This document shows, in pieces, positions 19,120 through 26,736 of a stretch of DNA of 64,000 bases (the stretch's first letter is position 1; every line of letters starts with the position of its first letter). A program made the translations under genes and the position numbers. The notes beneath the pieces were generated by a model. The model saw nothing but the letters and a program-made list of their open reading frames with translations. It was not told the DNA's origin and made no database searches. Source of the DNA: Bacillus sp. THAF10 (GTDB lineage: Bacteria; Bacillota; Bacilli; Bacillales; Bacillaceae_I); assembly GCF_009363695.1 (NCBI RefSeq), contig NZ_CP045403.1:2336001-2400000 (forward strand), written 5' to 3'.

Positions 19120-20304
19120 TTAGTTTAAATCTTGTAAAAAGCTCTTTCCGTGCTTTGGCATTTTTGTATTAAAGTTATCTGCAATGGTTGCTCCAATATC
19201 AGCAAAGGTTTTGCGGATATCCAGTTGCTTTCCTTCTTTATGCTGAGGAGAATATACCAACAATGGAACATATTCACGAGTATGGTCCGTACCAGGAGCT
19301 GTTGGGTCATTTCCATGATCAGCGGTAATAATCAAAAGATCTTGTTCTTGAAGGTTTTCAAACACTTCTGGCAGACGGCTATCATATTCTTCTAGTGCTT
19401 TTCCATAGCCCTCAGGATCTCTTCTATGACCATAAACCGCATCGAAATCGACAAGGTTAATAAAGCTGATTCCAGTAAAGTCCTTCTTCGTTGTGTCAAC
19501 AAGCTTATCCATGCCATCCATGTTGGAGACTGTTCGAAGGGACTCTGTTATCCCTTCTCCATCATAGATATCAGAAATTTTCCCTATAGAGATAACATCA
19601 AAGCCGCTATCTTTCAATTCATTCATTACTGTTCGCTCGAAAGGTTTAAGTGCGTAGTCATGACGATTAGATGTGCGTTTCCAGTTTCCTGCTTCTCCAA
19701 CGAATGGCCTTGCAATAATTCGACCTACCATATACTTCTCATCAAGAGTTAGTTCACGGGCAATTTTACAGATTTCGTAAAGCTCTTCAAGCGGAACTAC
19801 TTCTTCATGTGCGGCAATTTGAAGCACAGAATCAGCAGATGTATACACAATTAATGCTCCTGTATCAACATGCTCTTGGCCAAGCTGATCAAGGATTTCT
19901 GTTCCACTTGCAGGGATGTTCCCAATCACTTTTCGCCCTGTCTTCTCTTCAAGTTCTTGAATCAATTCAGGAGGAAATCCTTCTGGAAAAACACGGAAAG
20001 GTGTATCGATATGAAGACCCATAATCTCCCAATGACCAGTCATGGTGTCTTTTCCGCTAGATGCTTCCTCCATTTTCGTATAAAATGCAAGCGGCTTCTC
20101 TGCTTTTGGTACACCTTTTACTTCTTCAATATTACTTAAGCCCAGTTTTGCCATATTCGGCATGTTAAGACCATTCATTCTTTCTGCAATATGACCGAGC
20201 GTATCGGCTCCCTTGTCACCAAACTTCTCAGCATCAGGTGCTTCTCCGATTCCAACAGAATCCATTACGACAAGGAATACACGTTTGTATGTATACGAAC
20301 TCAT
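19120..20304 (-). CDS. deoB: Phosphopentomutase
   Basis: DeoB (Drm) interconverts ribose-1-phosphate and ribose-5-phosphate, linking nucleoside breakdown to central metabolism. The 394 residues belong to the alkaline phosphatase superfamily, with [13 protein letters not shown] at the N-terminal metal site, [10 protein letters not shown] around the phosphoacceptor threonine and [21 protein letters not shown] at the second metal site. AGGAGG lies eight bases before the ATG. It is the first gene of the deoB-punA unit and has a promoter with a cre-like spacer. Confidence 0.97.
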   Translation of the reverse strand: MSSYTYKRVFLVVMDSVGIGEAPDAEKFGDKGADTLGHIAERMNGLNMPNMAKLGLSNIEEVKGVPKAEKPLAFYTKMEEASSGKDTMTGHWEIMGLHIDTPFRVFPEGFPPELIQELEEKTGRKVIGNIPASGTEILDQLGQEHVDTGALIVYTSADSVLQIAAHEEVVPLEELYEICKIARELTLDEKYMVGRIIARPFVGEAGNWKRTSNRHDYALKPFERTVMNELKDSGFDVISIGKISDIYDGEGITESLRTVSNMDGMDKLVDTTKKDFTGISFINLVDFDAVYGHRRDPEGYGKALEEYDSRLPEVFENLQEQDLLIITADHGNDPTAPGTDHTREYVPLLVYSPQHKEGKQLDIRKTFADIGATIADNFNTKMPKHGKSFLQDLN

Positions 20305-20398
20305 CTACATTACCTCCTACCATTACGATCTATATATTCACCTCATGTATTTTCCCCTTTTTTAAACAGGATAGTCATACATAAGGACACTTCTACTT

Positions 20399-20412
20399 GT
20401 CAGAAGTCTGAC
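20399..20412. promoter_or_regulatory. Palindrome just after the deoB promoter
   Basis: GTCAGAAGTCTGAC is a 14-bp near-perfect palindrome starting about ten bases past the -10 box. It could be an operator or the base of a 5' leader hairpin. No binding protein can be named from sequence. Confidence 0.4.
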
Positions 20413-20422
20413 CTCAAACCCT

Positions 20423-20451
20423 AGTATAAACAAGCGCTTTCAATCTTGCAA
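20423..20451 (-). promoter_or_regulatory. Sigma-A promoter of deoB-punA with cre-like spacer
   Basis: TTGCAA (20446-20451) and TATACT (20423-20428) are separated by 17 bases on the minus strand. The spacer holds TTGAAAGCGCTTG, close to a cre core. Catabolite repression of drm-pupG is known in B. subtilis. Confidence 0.75.
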
Positions 20452-20460
20452 TTAAAATGC

Positions 20461-20503
20461 GAAAAAAAGACTGTTCAGACATTTTATTTATTAGAACAGT
20501 CCC
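20461..20503 (-). terminator. Terminator after xerD
   Basis: GACTGTTC and GAACAGTC pair around a 17-base AT-rich loop and are followed by TTTTTTT on the minus strand, about 30 bases after the xerD stop. Confidence 0.88.
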
Positions 20504-20531
20504 TGCTACTTCGCAAGACATTGTTGTGGTC

Positions 20532-21422
20532 TTATGCTCTTGGATGAAACATTGTGTATACATCTTTCATTCTGTTTTTAGTAACATGCGTGTATATTTG
20601 AGTAGTCGAAATATCTGCATGACCTAGCATCTCTTGCACCGCTCTTAAATCTGCACCGTTTTCAAGTAAATGTGTAGCAAAGGAATGCCTCAGCGTATGG
20701 GGTGTGAGTTCCTTTTGAATCCCAGCTTCCTGTGTTAGCTTTTTAAGAATTTTCCAAAAGCCTTGGCGGGATAAACGATTTCCTAAATGATTAAGAAACA
20801 AAGCATCTGTTGTTTTTTTCTTTTTTATTTGCCCCCTGCTTTCTTCTATATATAAAGAAATCGCTTCTTGAGCGAGCTTCCCAAGTGGAATAATACGTTC
20901 TTTGTTTCCCTTTCCTACACAACGGACAAATCCCATCGTTAAGTGAACATCACTAATATCCAATGAGATTAGTTCTGAAACACGAATTCCTGTTGCATAC
21001 AATAACTCGAGCATTGCTTTATCGCGCTTCCCATACACCTTTTGCACATCAGGCACCTCTAACAACGCTTGTACCTCTTCAACCGATAGCACATGTGGCA
21101 GCTTTTGCTCCTGTTTTGGCCGATCAATATGAACAGTAGGGTCCTGTTCTGTTACTTTTTCTCGTAGTAAAAATTGATGAAAGGACCGGATGGAAGCTAT
21201 ATGCCGTGCAATCGTTTTTGAGGACTTACCTTTATCATGCAAAAATTTTAAGAATTGTAGAATAGTAGAACGCGAGACTTTATTCAAATCTCCCACACAC
21301 TCCACTTTTTCCATGTATTGGAGATAAGATTTTAAATCCCTCTCATAGGAGACTACTGTATTATTTGCTAAGCCTTTTTCCACGATTAAAAAATGAATAA
21401 AATCTTTCAGCTCATCCTGCAA
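20532..21422 (-). CDS. xerD: Site-specific tyrosine recombinase XerD
   Basis: XerD (RipX) acts with XerC (CodV) at dif to resolve chromosome dimers. The 296-residue protein has an N-terminal SAM-like core-binding domain and a catalytic domain with R147, K171, H242, R245, H268 and the nucleophile Y277. The length and the position between yqzK and deoB match B. subtilis ripX. It is not associated with any mobile element here. Confidence 0.96.
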   Translation of the reverse strand: MQDELKDFIHFLIVEKGLANNTVVSYERDLKSYLQYMEKVECVGDLNKVSRSTILQFLKFLHDKGKSSKTIARHIASIRSFHQFLLREKVTEQDPTVHIDRPKQEQKLPHVLSVEEVQALLEVPDVQKVYGKRDKAMLELLYATGIRVSELISLDISDVHLTMGFVRCVGKGNKERIIPLGKLAQEAISLYIEESRGQIKKKKTTDALFLNHLGNRLSRQGFWKILKKLTQEAGIQKELTPHTLRHSFATHLLENGADLRAVQEMLGHADISTTQIYTHVTKNRMKDVYTMFHPRA

Positions 21423-21428
21423 TATTCT

Positions 21429-21656
21429 CTACTCCCCGTAATGATAAAAGAAAAGCAAACGCTTAAACCAGCCCTCATCCCTTTCCTCTACCATTTTAGT
21501 TACTTTCACCGCAGCACCTTCTGGCTCATCGTATCGGTGATAATTTTGATACTCTTGATTTATCCACATAATGCCATAATAAAACAATACCGTACACCCT
21601 GTAAAAAGGATAAATACTTTAAAAGTATTATAGCATGAATCCATAAAATTCTTCAT
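21429..21656 (-). CDS. yqzK: YqzK family small membrane protein
   Basis: This 75-residue protein has one N-terminal membrane segment (VFILFTGCTVLFYYGIMWI) and a charged cytoplasmic tail with VKVTKM and WFKRLLFFYHYGE. It matches YqzK in size and in its place between fur and xerD. Its function is unknown. GGAGG lies eight bases before the ATG at 21656. A TTG five codons earlier is in frame but overlaps that site. Confidence 0.85.
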   Translation of the reverse strand: MKNFMDSCYNTFKVFILFTGCTVLFYYGIMWINQEYQNYHRYDEPEGAAVKVTKMVEERDEGWFKRLLFFYHYGE

Positions 21657-21721
21657 GTTTCGCTCCTCCAAACTTGTCTTATTAGAGGGTATGTCAACTT
21701 GGAGAATTTTTATACCTGAAA

Positions 21722-21757
21722 AAAGAAAAACCTTTTCCAGTTCTTCATGGAAAAGGT
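21722..21757 (-). terminator. Terminator after fur
   Basis: ACCTTTTCC and GGAAAAGGT form a stem directly at the fur stop codon, followed by TTTTTCTTTT on the minus strand. Confidence 0.85.
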
Positions 21758-22231
21758 CTATGTATGTTCGCCCTCTTCAGGGTCGTCTGTTACATTGTCC
21801 TGGCATCGATGGCAGATACCATGGAAGGTTAGACGGTGGTCTTTAATTTTAAAGTTCCAGTCCCGTTCCACAATCGCTTCCACATCTTCAAGCAGGTCAT
21901 CCTGAATTTCATCCACGGCCCCACATTCAATACAAACCAAGTGATGGTGGAAATGCTTTGCGCCTTCCTGACGTAAATCATAACGGGATACCCCGTCGCC
22001 AAAATTAATTTTATCAACAATTTTTAATTCCGTTAGCAATTCCAATGTACGATATACCGTTGCAAGCCCAATCTCTGGTGACTTTTCTTTAACGAGGAGG
22101 TATACATCTTCCGCGCTTAAATGGTCCTCTTCATGCTCAAGTAATACTCTCACAGTCGATTCCCGTTGAGGAGTAAGCTTGTAGCTAGCGGAATGCAGTT
22201 GTTTTTTTATACGATCTATTCGACTTTCCAT
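21758..22231 (-). CDS. fur: Ferric uptake regulator Fur
   Basis: Fur represses iron-uptake genes when Fe(II) is abundant. The 157-residue protein has the winged-helix domain (KLTPQRESTVRVLL, IGLATVYRTLELL), the regulatory HHHH histidine cluster in KHFHHHLVC and the structural zinc cysteine pairs CIEC and CHRC. A strong sigma-A promoter and two PerR-type boxes lie upstream, as expected if PerR represses fur as in B. subtilis. Confidence 0.96.
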   Translation of the reverse strand: MESRIDRIKKQLHSASYKLTPQRESTVRVLLEHEEDHLSAEDVYLLVKEKSPEIGLATVYRTLELLTELKIVDKINFGDGVSRYDLRQEGAKHFHHHLVCIECGAVDEIQDDLLEDVEAIVERDWNFKIKDHRLTFHGICHRCQDNVTDDPEEGEHT

Positions 22232-22260
22232 TCTTTGGTCCCTCCCTCGCTTTCTACTTA

Positions 22261-22289
22261 ATTTTAGCGAATGGGGAAGGAACTGTCAA
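22261..22289 (-). promoter_or_regulatory. Sigma-A promoter of fur
   Basis: TTGACA (22284-22289) and TAAAAT (22261-22266) are separated by 17 bases on the minus strand, with the start codon about 30 bases downstream. Confidence 0.85.
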
Positions 22290-22295
22290 AGAAAA

Positions 22296-22310
22296 AAATA
22301 ATGATTATAA
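22296..22310 (-). promoter_or_regulatory. PerR-type box next to the fur -35
   Basis: The minus strand reads TTATAATCATTATTT, 13 of 15 positions of the PerR consensus TTATAATNATTATAA. It is seven bases upstream of the -35 box of fur. Confidence 0.7.
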
Positions 22311-22337
22311 ATAAGGTCCTCCACAAATGAGAATTAT

Positions 22338-22352
22338 TTATAATCATTATAT
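22338..22352. promoter_or_regulatory. Second PerR-type box upstream of fur
   Basis: TTATAATCATTATAT matches 14 of 15 positions of the PerR consensus. It lies 42 bases from the first box, about four helical turns, so two PerR dimers could bind the same face. A Fur dimer could also recognise parts of this AT-rich palindrome. Confidence 0.75.
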
Positions 22353-22360
22353 TATAATAT

Positions 22361-23002
22361 TTATTTTAACATAGAAATGACTGATTTCATGAACACAGGA
22401 GAAGCAAATGCTTCAATAAAGGAAGCAGGTACCAACAGCACGCAAATCAATCCCATCGCCATACTATAGCGCAGAAAATGTTGAAAAAACGGCTCCTGTA
22501 TTCGTTTTACAAACTGCTGACGTATCATTTTTAATGAAAACGCAACAGAGAGTGTTCCAATGATAATGTAGGCTGGTATTGCAACCATATTTTGCGGAAG
22601 GATGGAAACAAACGACAAAAGGAATCCCTCCCAGCTCAATTGATTGACTAAAAATCCAACCGTAAACCCAATCACTACTCCCCTCAAAAAGAGAAGAATT
22701 AAAATGACAGGCAATCCGATGATGGATATCCCAAGTACCCACATTAAAAGCACATATTTAATGTTGTGAAAATAGCTTTGGAAGAAAATATCCTTCGTAT
22801 TTGCAAAGTTTCCTTCTTCCACTTGTCCAAAAAATCGGCTCATGTAGCCTAAGAGATCCTGCTTTTGTGTAAAGTTCATACTATTGACCACAATGGCCCC
22901 AAAAATTACTCCCATAAAAAACAGAACCACAATAAATAAATACAATGAGGAATGCTCTTTTATATGCCCTAGTAGAATAGTAAACTGCGACTGTTTTTTC
23001 AT
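22361..23002 (-). CDS. spoIIM: Stage II sporulation protein M
   Basis: SpoIIM is a mother-cell membrane protein of the DMP engulfment complex, which scaffolds the peptidoglycan-degrading SpoIID and SpoIIP. The 213 residues start in the cytoplasm (MKKQSQFTILLGHIKEHSS) and contain about five membrane segments. AGGAGG precedes the ATG. It lies upstream of fur as in B. subtilis, and a sigma-E type promoter precedes it. Confidence 0.95.
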   Translation of the reverse strand: MKKQSQFTILLGHIKEHSSLYLFIVVLFFMGVIFGAIVVNSMNFTQKQDLLGYMSRFFGQVEEGNFANTKDIFFQSYFHNIKYVLLMWVLGISIIGLPVILILLFLRGVVIGFTVGFLVNQLSWEGFLLSFVSILPQNMVAIPAYIIIGTLSVAFSLKMIRQQFVKRIQEPFFQHFLRYSMAMGLICVLLVPASFIEAFASPVFMKSVISMLK

Positions 23003-23032
23003 CTTCGTTTCCTCCTATCATACGCTTACTAG

Positions 23033-23060
23033 ATTGTATGATAGAGTTTAGGAAGTATGA
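23033..23060 (-). promoter_or_regulatory. Sigma-E type promoter of spoIIM
   Basis: CATACAAT (23033-23040) is a perfect sigma-E -10 box, and TCATACT (23054-23060) matches six of seven positions of the -35 KMATATT. The spacer is 13 bases, slightly short. spoIIM is a sigma-E gene in B. subtilis. Confidence 0.65.
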
Positions 23061-23079
23061 CTTAGTGAAGAAGAAAAAT

Positions 23080-24258
23080 CTATTTTGTCTTACTGCCTAT
23101 CCTTCCGAACTTTCCACCACCGCCAGCCTGGAAATCAAGCTCTCCTATTCTTGCTGCCACAATAAGGGAAGCTGTTTGTTCACCAACAATGGCTTCAAGC
23201 TCATTTTTAGACGCATGATGGAGAATTCCCATTTCACTGCCAAAAGCATTTCTTAGTTTTTCTAAGGTTTTAGGTCCAATTCCTGGAATAAAATCAAGCG
23301 GAACCTGATGAATGTATGGAGGCCTCTCTCTAGAATCAACTAAAGATGGAACGTTAGCTAGTTCCTTGATTCTTGTCGATACTCCTTTAATAAAACGGGG
23401 ATGGCTGCAACTACTACAGATAGCAACTTCGCTTTTGGGCATTTGGTAGCACTTTTCACAAACTGTTTTGTAATACTTTCCTAGTTGAGGGTTAAGGCCG
23501 TAGTTTGCCGTGATTTTTCTCCCACCCTCTTCTTTTAATGCCATGTGCAGTTCTTTAAAAGTGGGCTCTTTCATCCGTATTTTTTGATACTCTCGTGCAA
23601 TTTTCCCAGTGGAGTGCGCGTCTGAATTACTGAGAAACGTGTAGTTTTCGAGTTCACTCAGTCTTGCTGCCATCGTGGTATCGGCACTTAAGCCCAGCTC
23701 CACAGCGTCAATTAAGGCTGGATCAAATACCTCTTTTAAGCTTTTCTTAACTCCTCTGCCATATAAGCTTTTAAAAGGTGTAAAGATGTGTGCTGGGATA
23801 AACAACCCACCAAGCTCGCGTACTTTTTGCTGTATCACTTTTGTTTTTTCATAAACACGCTGCGTGGACAAGGTGTTGTTTTTCACTCTTTTACTAATCC
23901 AGTTTGAAAAACGAATCATACTCTCTATCGTTGGCATATAGGTAAGAACATGAATAAGCCCTTGACAATTCTCATCGAATAACTCGATTTCCGCTCCCAG
24001 AATTAGCGTGAGCTCTCCCACCTGTATGCCCCCGCCCTCAAGCTCTGACATCGCTCCATTGGTAACAGCATTTCGAAGTTCCACCAACACTTCAGGTACA
24101 TGGCAATCAATGACCCCTATCATGTTTAGCCCTTTTCTATCACGTGCTTCTTCCAAAACCGCCTCCAAAGTAAGTTTATTGGAGGCGGTAATTTTGACAG
24201 GCTTGCCACTTGACGTTCTGCCTAGATGAATATGTAAATCTGCAAAATATTCCTGCAT
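23080..24258 (-). CDS. yqxK: PHP-domain nuclease of the TIGR00375/EndoQ family
   Basis: The 392-residue protein starts with a PHP metal-dependent nuclease domain (FADLHIHLGRTSSGKP, GVIDCHVPEV, IPAHIFTPF, LSNSDAHS). A four-cysteine zinc motif follows (CEKCYQ and CSSC). It ends in a helix-hairpin-helix DNA-binding segment (DFIPGIGPKTLEKLRNAFG). This is the architecture of endonuclease Q, which cuts 5' of deaminated bases; a Bacillus EndoQ has been described. The ATG at 24258 has AGTAGG seven bases upstream. It sits between spoIIM and nudF as yqxK does. Confidence 0.85.
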   Translation of the reverse strand: MQEYFADLHIHLGRTSSGKPVKITASNKLTLEAVLEEARDRKGLNMIGVIDCHVPEVLVELRNAVTNGAMSELEGGGIQVGELTLILGAEIELFDENCQGLIHVLTYMPTIESMIRFSNWISKRVKNNTLSTQRVYEKTKVIQQKVRELGGLFIPAHIFTPFKSLYGRGVKKSLKEVFDPALIDAVELGLSADTTMAARLSELENYTFLSNSDAHSTGKIAREYQKIRMKEPTFKELHMALKEEGGRKITANYGLNPQLGKYYKTVCEKCYQMPKSEVAICSSCSHPRFIKGVSTRIKELANVPSLVDSRERPPYIHQVPLDFIPGIGPKTLEKLRNAFGSEMGILHHASKNELEAIVGEQTASLIVAARIGELDFQAGGGGKFGRIGSKTK

Positions 24259-24266
24259 GGTTGTTC

Positions 24267-24818
24267 CTACTTTCCAAGCTGCTCTTTCATTTGCCAATAT
24301 TGAACCGCATAGGCCGTTTTGGCATCATATATTTCCTTCTTTTCGATTAATTCAAGTGCTTCTTCAAGCGTCACTTCCAATAAATCAACAAACTCATCTT
24401 CGTCTAAATGGTGCTCTTCTGTATCTGCTCTTAGTCCTTTTGCCACATACAAATGGACAAGCTCATCGGCAAATCCTGGAGATGTATAAAAGGAAATCAG
24501 GGGCTCCAAATCATCACACGTGTAGCCAGTTTCCTCCTCGAGCTCCCGCTTGGCAGTTACAACTGGTTCCTCCCCAATTTCAAGCTTTCCCGCTGGAATT
24601 TCTACTAACACACGCTCCATTGCTTTTCGATATTGTCGCACCATCACCATTTTATTTTCTTCTGTGAAGGCAATCACCGCTACGGCTCCTGGATGCTTGA
24701 TTATTTCTCGCTTGCTCGTTTTTCCATTTGGAAGTTCTACATCCTCTAAATATAAATCAATAATTCTTCCTGAAAATAGTTTTTCACTGTGTAAGGTTTT
24801 CTCTTTTAAATGATCCAT
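24267..24818 (-). CDS. nudF: ADP-ribose pyrophosphatase
   Basis: NudF hydrolyses ADP-ribose to AMP and ribose-5-phosphate. The 183-residue protein carries the Nudix box near residue 75: GKLEIGEEPVVTAKRELEEE, followed by TGY. The upstream strand IIKHPGAVAVI and the downstream ISFYTSPGFADE are typical of the ADP-ribose class. The ATG at 24818 has AAGGAG eight bases upstream; a longer open frame extends to 24920 but lacks such a site. It is divergent from mciZ. Confidence 0.94.
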   Translation of the reverse strand: MDHLKEKTLHSEKLFSGRIIDLYLEDVELPNGKTSKREIIKHPGAVAVIAFTEENKMVMVRQYRKAMERVLVEIPAGKLEIGEEPVVTAKRELEEETGYTCDDLEPLISFYTSPGFADELVHLYVAKGLRADTEEHHLDEDEFVDLLEVTLEEALELIEKKEIYDAKTAYAVQYWQMKEQLGK

Positions 24819-24891
24819 CTCACTCGCTCCTTGTTCTGTAGCGTTGTTTATCTTCATACATTCTACCATACAAGGATTAGGAGGAGACAAC

Positions 24892-25023
24892 ATGAAGGTA
24901 TATGTCCGCCCTAACAGCATTGTAATGGTCGGAAAAGCTTGGGAAATTCGGCAAAAGTTAAAGGATTATGCACTTCACCATGTGTATGTCACATCTTGGA
25001 TCAATGCTCTGAAGGATAAATAA
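24892..25023 (+). CDS. mciZ: Cell-division inhibitor MciZ
   Basis: This 43-residue peptide resembles B. subtilis MciZ (40 residues), a mother-cell peptide that caps FtsZ filaments and blocks a second division during sporulation. Shared features are MKV at the start, VGKAWEIR followed by KLK-Y in the middle, and YV-x-x-WI near the end, which form the FtsZ-binding strand and helix. AGGAGG lies seven bases before the ATG. CATACATT at 24855-24862 is a perfect sigma-E -10 box, although no good -35 is visible. Position next to nudF and yqkF matches B. subtilis. Confidence 0.9.
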   Translation: MKVYVRPNSIVMVGKAWEIRQKLKDYALHHVYVTSWINALKDK

Positions 25024-25039
25024 GCCTCCAAATTTGTAG

Positions 25040-25086
25040 ACTCCCTCTTCTTTTTTGTAAAATAACAAAAAAGGAGGGATTTTTTT
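25040..25086 (+). terminator. mciZ terminator that contains the yqkF ribosome binding site
   Basis: CTCCCTCTTCTTTTTTGT pairs with ACAAAAAAGGAGGGA, with a small bulge, and is followed by TTTTTTT. The 3' arm includes the GGAGG that serves the TTG start of yqkF at 25085. The hairpin therefore both ends mciZ transcription and hides the next ribosome binding site in any read-through message. Confidence 0.8.
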
Positions 25087-26008
25087 GTTCCATAAAAATC
25101 GTCTTGGCAGGTCTGATTTAATAGTAAGTGAGGTTGGACTTGGCTGCATGTCTTTAGGTACAGAGGAAACGAAAGCTGTCGATATTGTAAAAAAAGCATT
25201 GGATTTAGGGATAAATTATTTTGATACGGCAGACTTGTATGACTTTGGTGAGAATGAAAAGTTGGTGGGAAAAGCACTAAAAGGAGTGCGAGATCAGGTT
25301 GTACTTGCAACTAAGGCCGGCAACAGGTGGACACCAGGAAAAGAAGGTTGGGAATGGGATCCTTCCAAAAAGCATATAAAATCTGCTGTAAAGGATAGTT
25401 TATCCCGTTTAGGTACTGATTACATTGATTTATATCAATTGCATGGTGGTACCATAGATGATCCGTTTGAGGAAACCATTGAAGCGTTTGAGGAGTTAAA
25501 GTCAGAAGGCTTGATTCGTGAGTATGGTATTTCCTCCATTCGGCCGAATGTGATCAAGCGTTTTGTAGAGAAATCCTCGATAGTGTCTGTAATGATGCAG
25601 TATAGTATGCTCGATACCCGGCCGGAGGAATGGCTAGAATATCTTGATACGCATGGTGTTAGTGTCATTGCTCGTGGGCCATTGGCGAAGGGATTGTTGT
25701 CTGATAAAGGGGTCGAAAAGCTACATACAAAGTTTGCTGAAAAAGGGTACATGGCTTATTCAAAAAAGGAGCTTGAGGAATTGGTGCGCAAGCTTTTAAC
25801 AATTGCCGATGGGCGTCCGTTAGAGGCTGCTGCATTTGAATATTGTTTAGCGCACCCATCCGTTGCTGCTGTCATACCAGGTGCAAGCTCTGTTGAACAG
25901 CTGGAGGCAAATGTGGAAGCAGTTAAGGATTTTGAATTTTATGGAGATGATTTTGCTCAATTTAAGCAATTGTTAAAGCAAAATGTGTATGAAGAGCATC
26001 GGGATTAG
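25085..26008 (+). CDS. yqkF: Aldo/keto reductase YqkF
   Basis: This 307-residue NADPH-dependent oxidoreductase has the AKR fold. GLGCMSLGT lies near residue 18, the catalytic tetrad includes D48 and Y53 of FDTADLYDFGENE with K80 of LATKAGNRW, and YQLHGG supplies the histidine. The late IPGASSVEQLEANV stretch binds the cofactor. Sequence and context match B. subtilis YqkF; its substrate is unknown. It starts with TTG, whose ribosome binding site lies in the preceding terminator hairpin, so an internal promoter near mciZ may be needed. Confidence 0.92.
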   Translation: MFHKNRLGRSDLIVSEVGLGCMSLGTEETKAVDIVKKALDLGINYFDTADLYDFGENEKLVGKALKGVRDQVVLATKAGNRWTPGKEGWEWDPSKKHIKSAVKDSLSRLGTDYIDLYQLHGGTIDDPFEETIEAFEELKSEGLIREYGISSIRPNVIKRFVEKSSIVSVMMQYSMLDTRPEEWLEYLDTHGVSVIARGPLAKGLLSDKGVEKLHTKFAEKGYMAYSKKELEELVRKLLTIADGRPLEAAAFEYCLAHPSVAAVIPGASSVEQLEANVEAVKDFEFYGDDFAQFKQLLKQNVYEEHRD

Positions 26009-26100
26009 GAAGTTTTTGCTGATTTAGCTAGATGTGGGGGGCAGCTCGGGGCTGCTCCTCCTATTTATGTTGGTGTGGAGGGTTGTATGTGAAATTAATC

Positions 26101-26200
26101 TGTCCAACTTTGATTTTTTCTGTCCAACTTTTCGATATTTAAGCCACTTTCGAAATAATTTAGCCACTTTTTTATTTTTTTGTCCATGTGATCCCAGATA
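26101..26200 (+). repeat. Array of five 20-bp phrases in a convergent gap
   Basis: Units start at 26101, 26121, 26141, 26161 and 26181, exactly 20 bases apart. The first two and the fifth begin TGTCCA; the third and fourth begin AAGCCA or TAGCCA. ACTTT follows in four units, then a T-rich filler. The array lies between the 3' ends of yqkF and yqkE, and no gene is encoded. Confidence 0.75.
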
Positions 26201-26296
26201 AAGGCCATTCGACACATACTGACTAAATTCGCCAGCAGAACCACCCTGCCAGCTCAGCCCGTAACCTCCCTAACACCTACTTTCACCTCAAACCCT

Positions 26297-26554
26297 CTAC
26301 TTAAATTCCCGCCAATTTTGATTGCTCTCCTCAAACAACTCTTCAAAGCTTTTATTCTTTTCTCTCAAACGTCTCTCTTCCTTTGCTTTTGCAGCCGCTT
26401 CTTCCTTCTGTTTTTGTTCTGTTTCTACTAGTTGAGATTTCATGGATTTCAGCTTAGAGAATACATCTCCCTCTAGTTGATCCTTAAGAGTTAATGATTC
26501 TTCCTTTTTATGTGATACGGCATTCCCCGTACTTTTTTGCTTTTTCTTTTTCAT
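26297..26554 (-). CDS. yqkE: YqkE family (DUF3886) protein
   Basis: The 85-residue protein is extremely charged and predicted to be helical. A lysine-rich head (MKKKKQKS) is followed by LKDQL near residue 23 and a long coiled-coil-like stretch rich in E, K and A, ending SFEELFEESNQNWREFK. Size, composition and location beside yqkF match YqkE. Its function is unknown. Confidence 0.85.
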   Translation of the reverse strand: MKKKKQKSTGNAVSHKKEESLTLKDQLEGDVFSKLKSMKSQLVETEQKQKEEAAAKAKEERRLREKNKSFEELFEESNQNWREFK

Positions 26555-26648
26555 TATGAACAGCCCCCTACTCCATTACTTTTCTAGTAGTATAGCAAAA
26601 AAATGCATGATCAGAAATCACCAGCCTCTTTTGATAAAAAATATTACT

Positions 26649-26663
26649 TTATAATTATTATAA
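26649..26663. promoter_or_regulatory. Perfect PerR box upstream of katA
   Basis: TTATAATTATTATAA matches the PerR consensus at every position. It lies seven bases upstream of the katA -35 box. Peroxide should relieve PerR repression of katA, as in B. subtilis. Confidence 0.9.
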
Positions 26664-26670
26664 TTTAATA

Positions 26671-26698
26671 TTGATTTTTCTTTAATAAGTGTTATTAT
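26671..26698 (+). promoter_or_regulatory. Sigma-A promoter of katA
   Basis: TTGATT (26671-26676) and TATTAT (26693-26698) are separated by 16 bases, just downstream of the PerR box and about 40 bases before the start codon. Confidence 0.65.
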
Positions 26699-26736
26699 TG
26701 TTAACGAGCTACCACATTAATTACGAGGTGATATCA

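Noticed and set aside
22338..22352. Fur box rather than PerR box
   Set aside because: The sequence fits the PerR consensus at 14 of 15 positions and fur is a PerR target in B. subtilis; a Fur site was judged less likely but not excluded.
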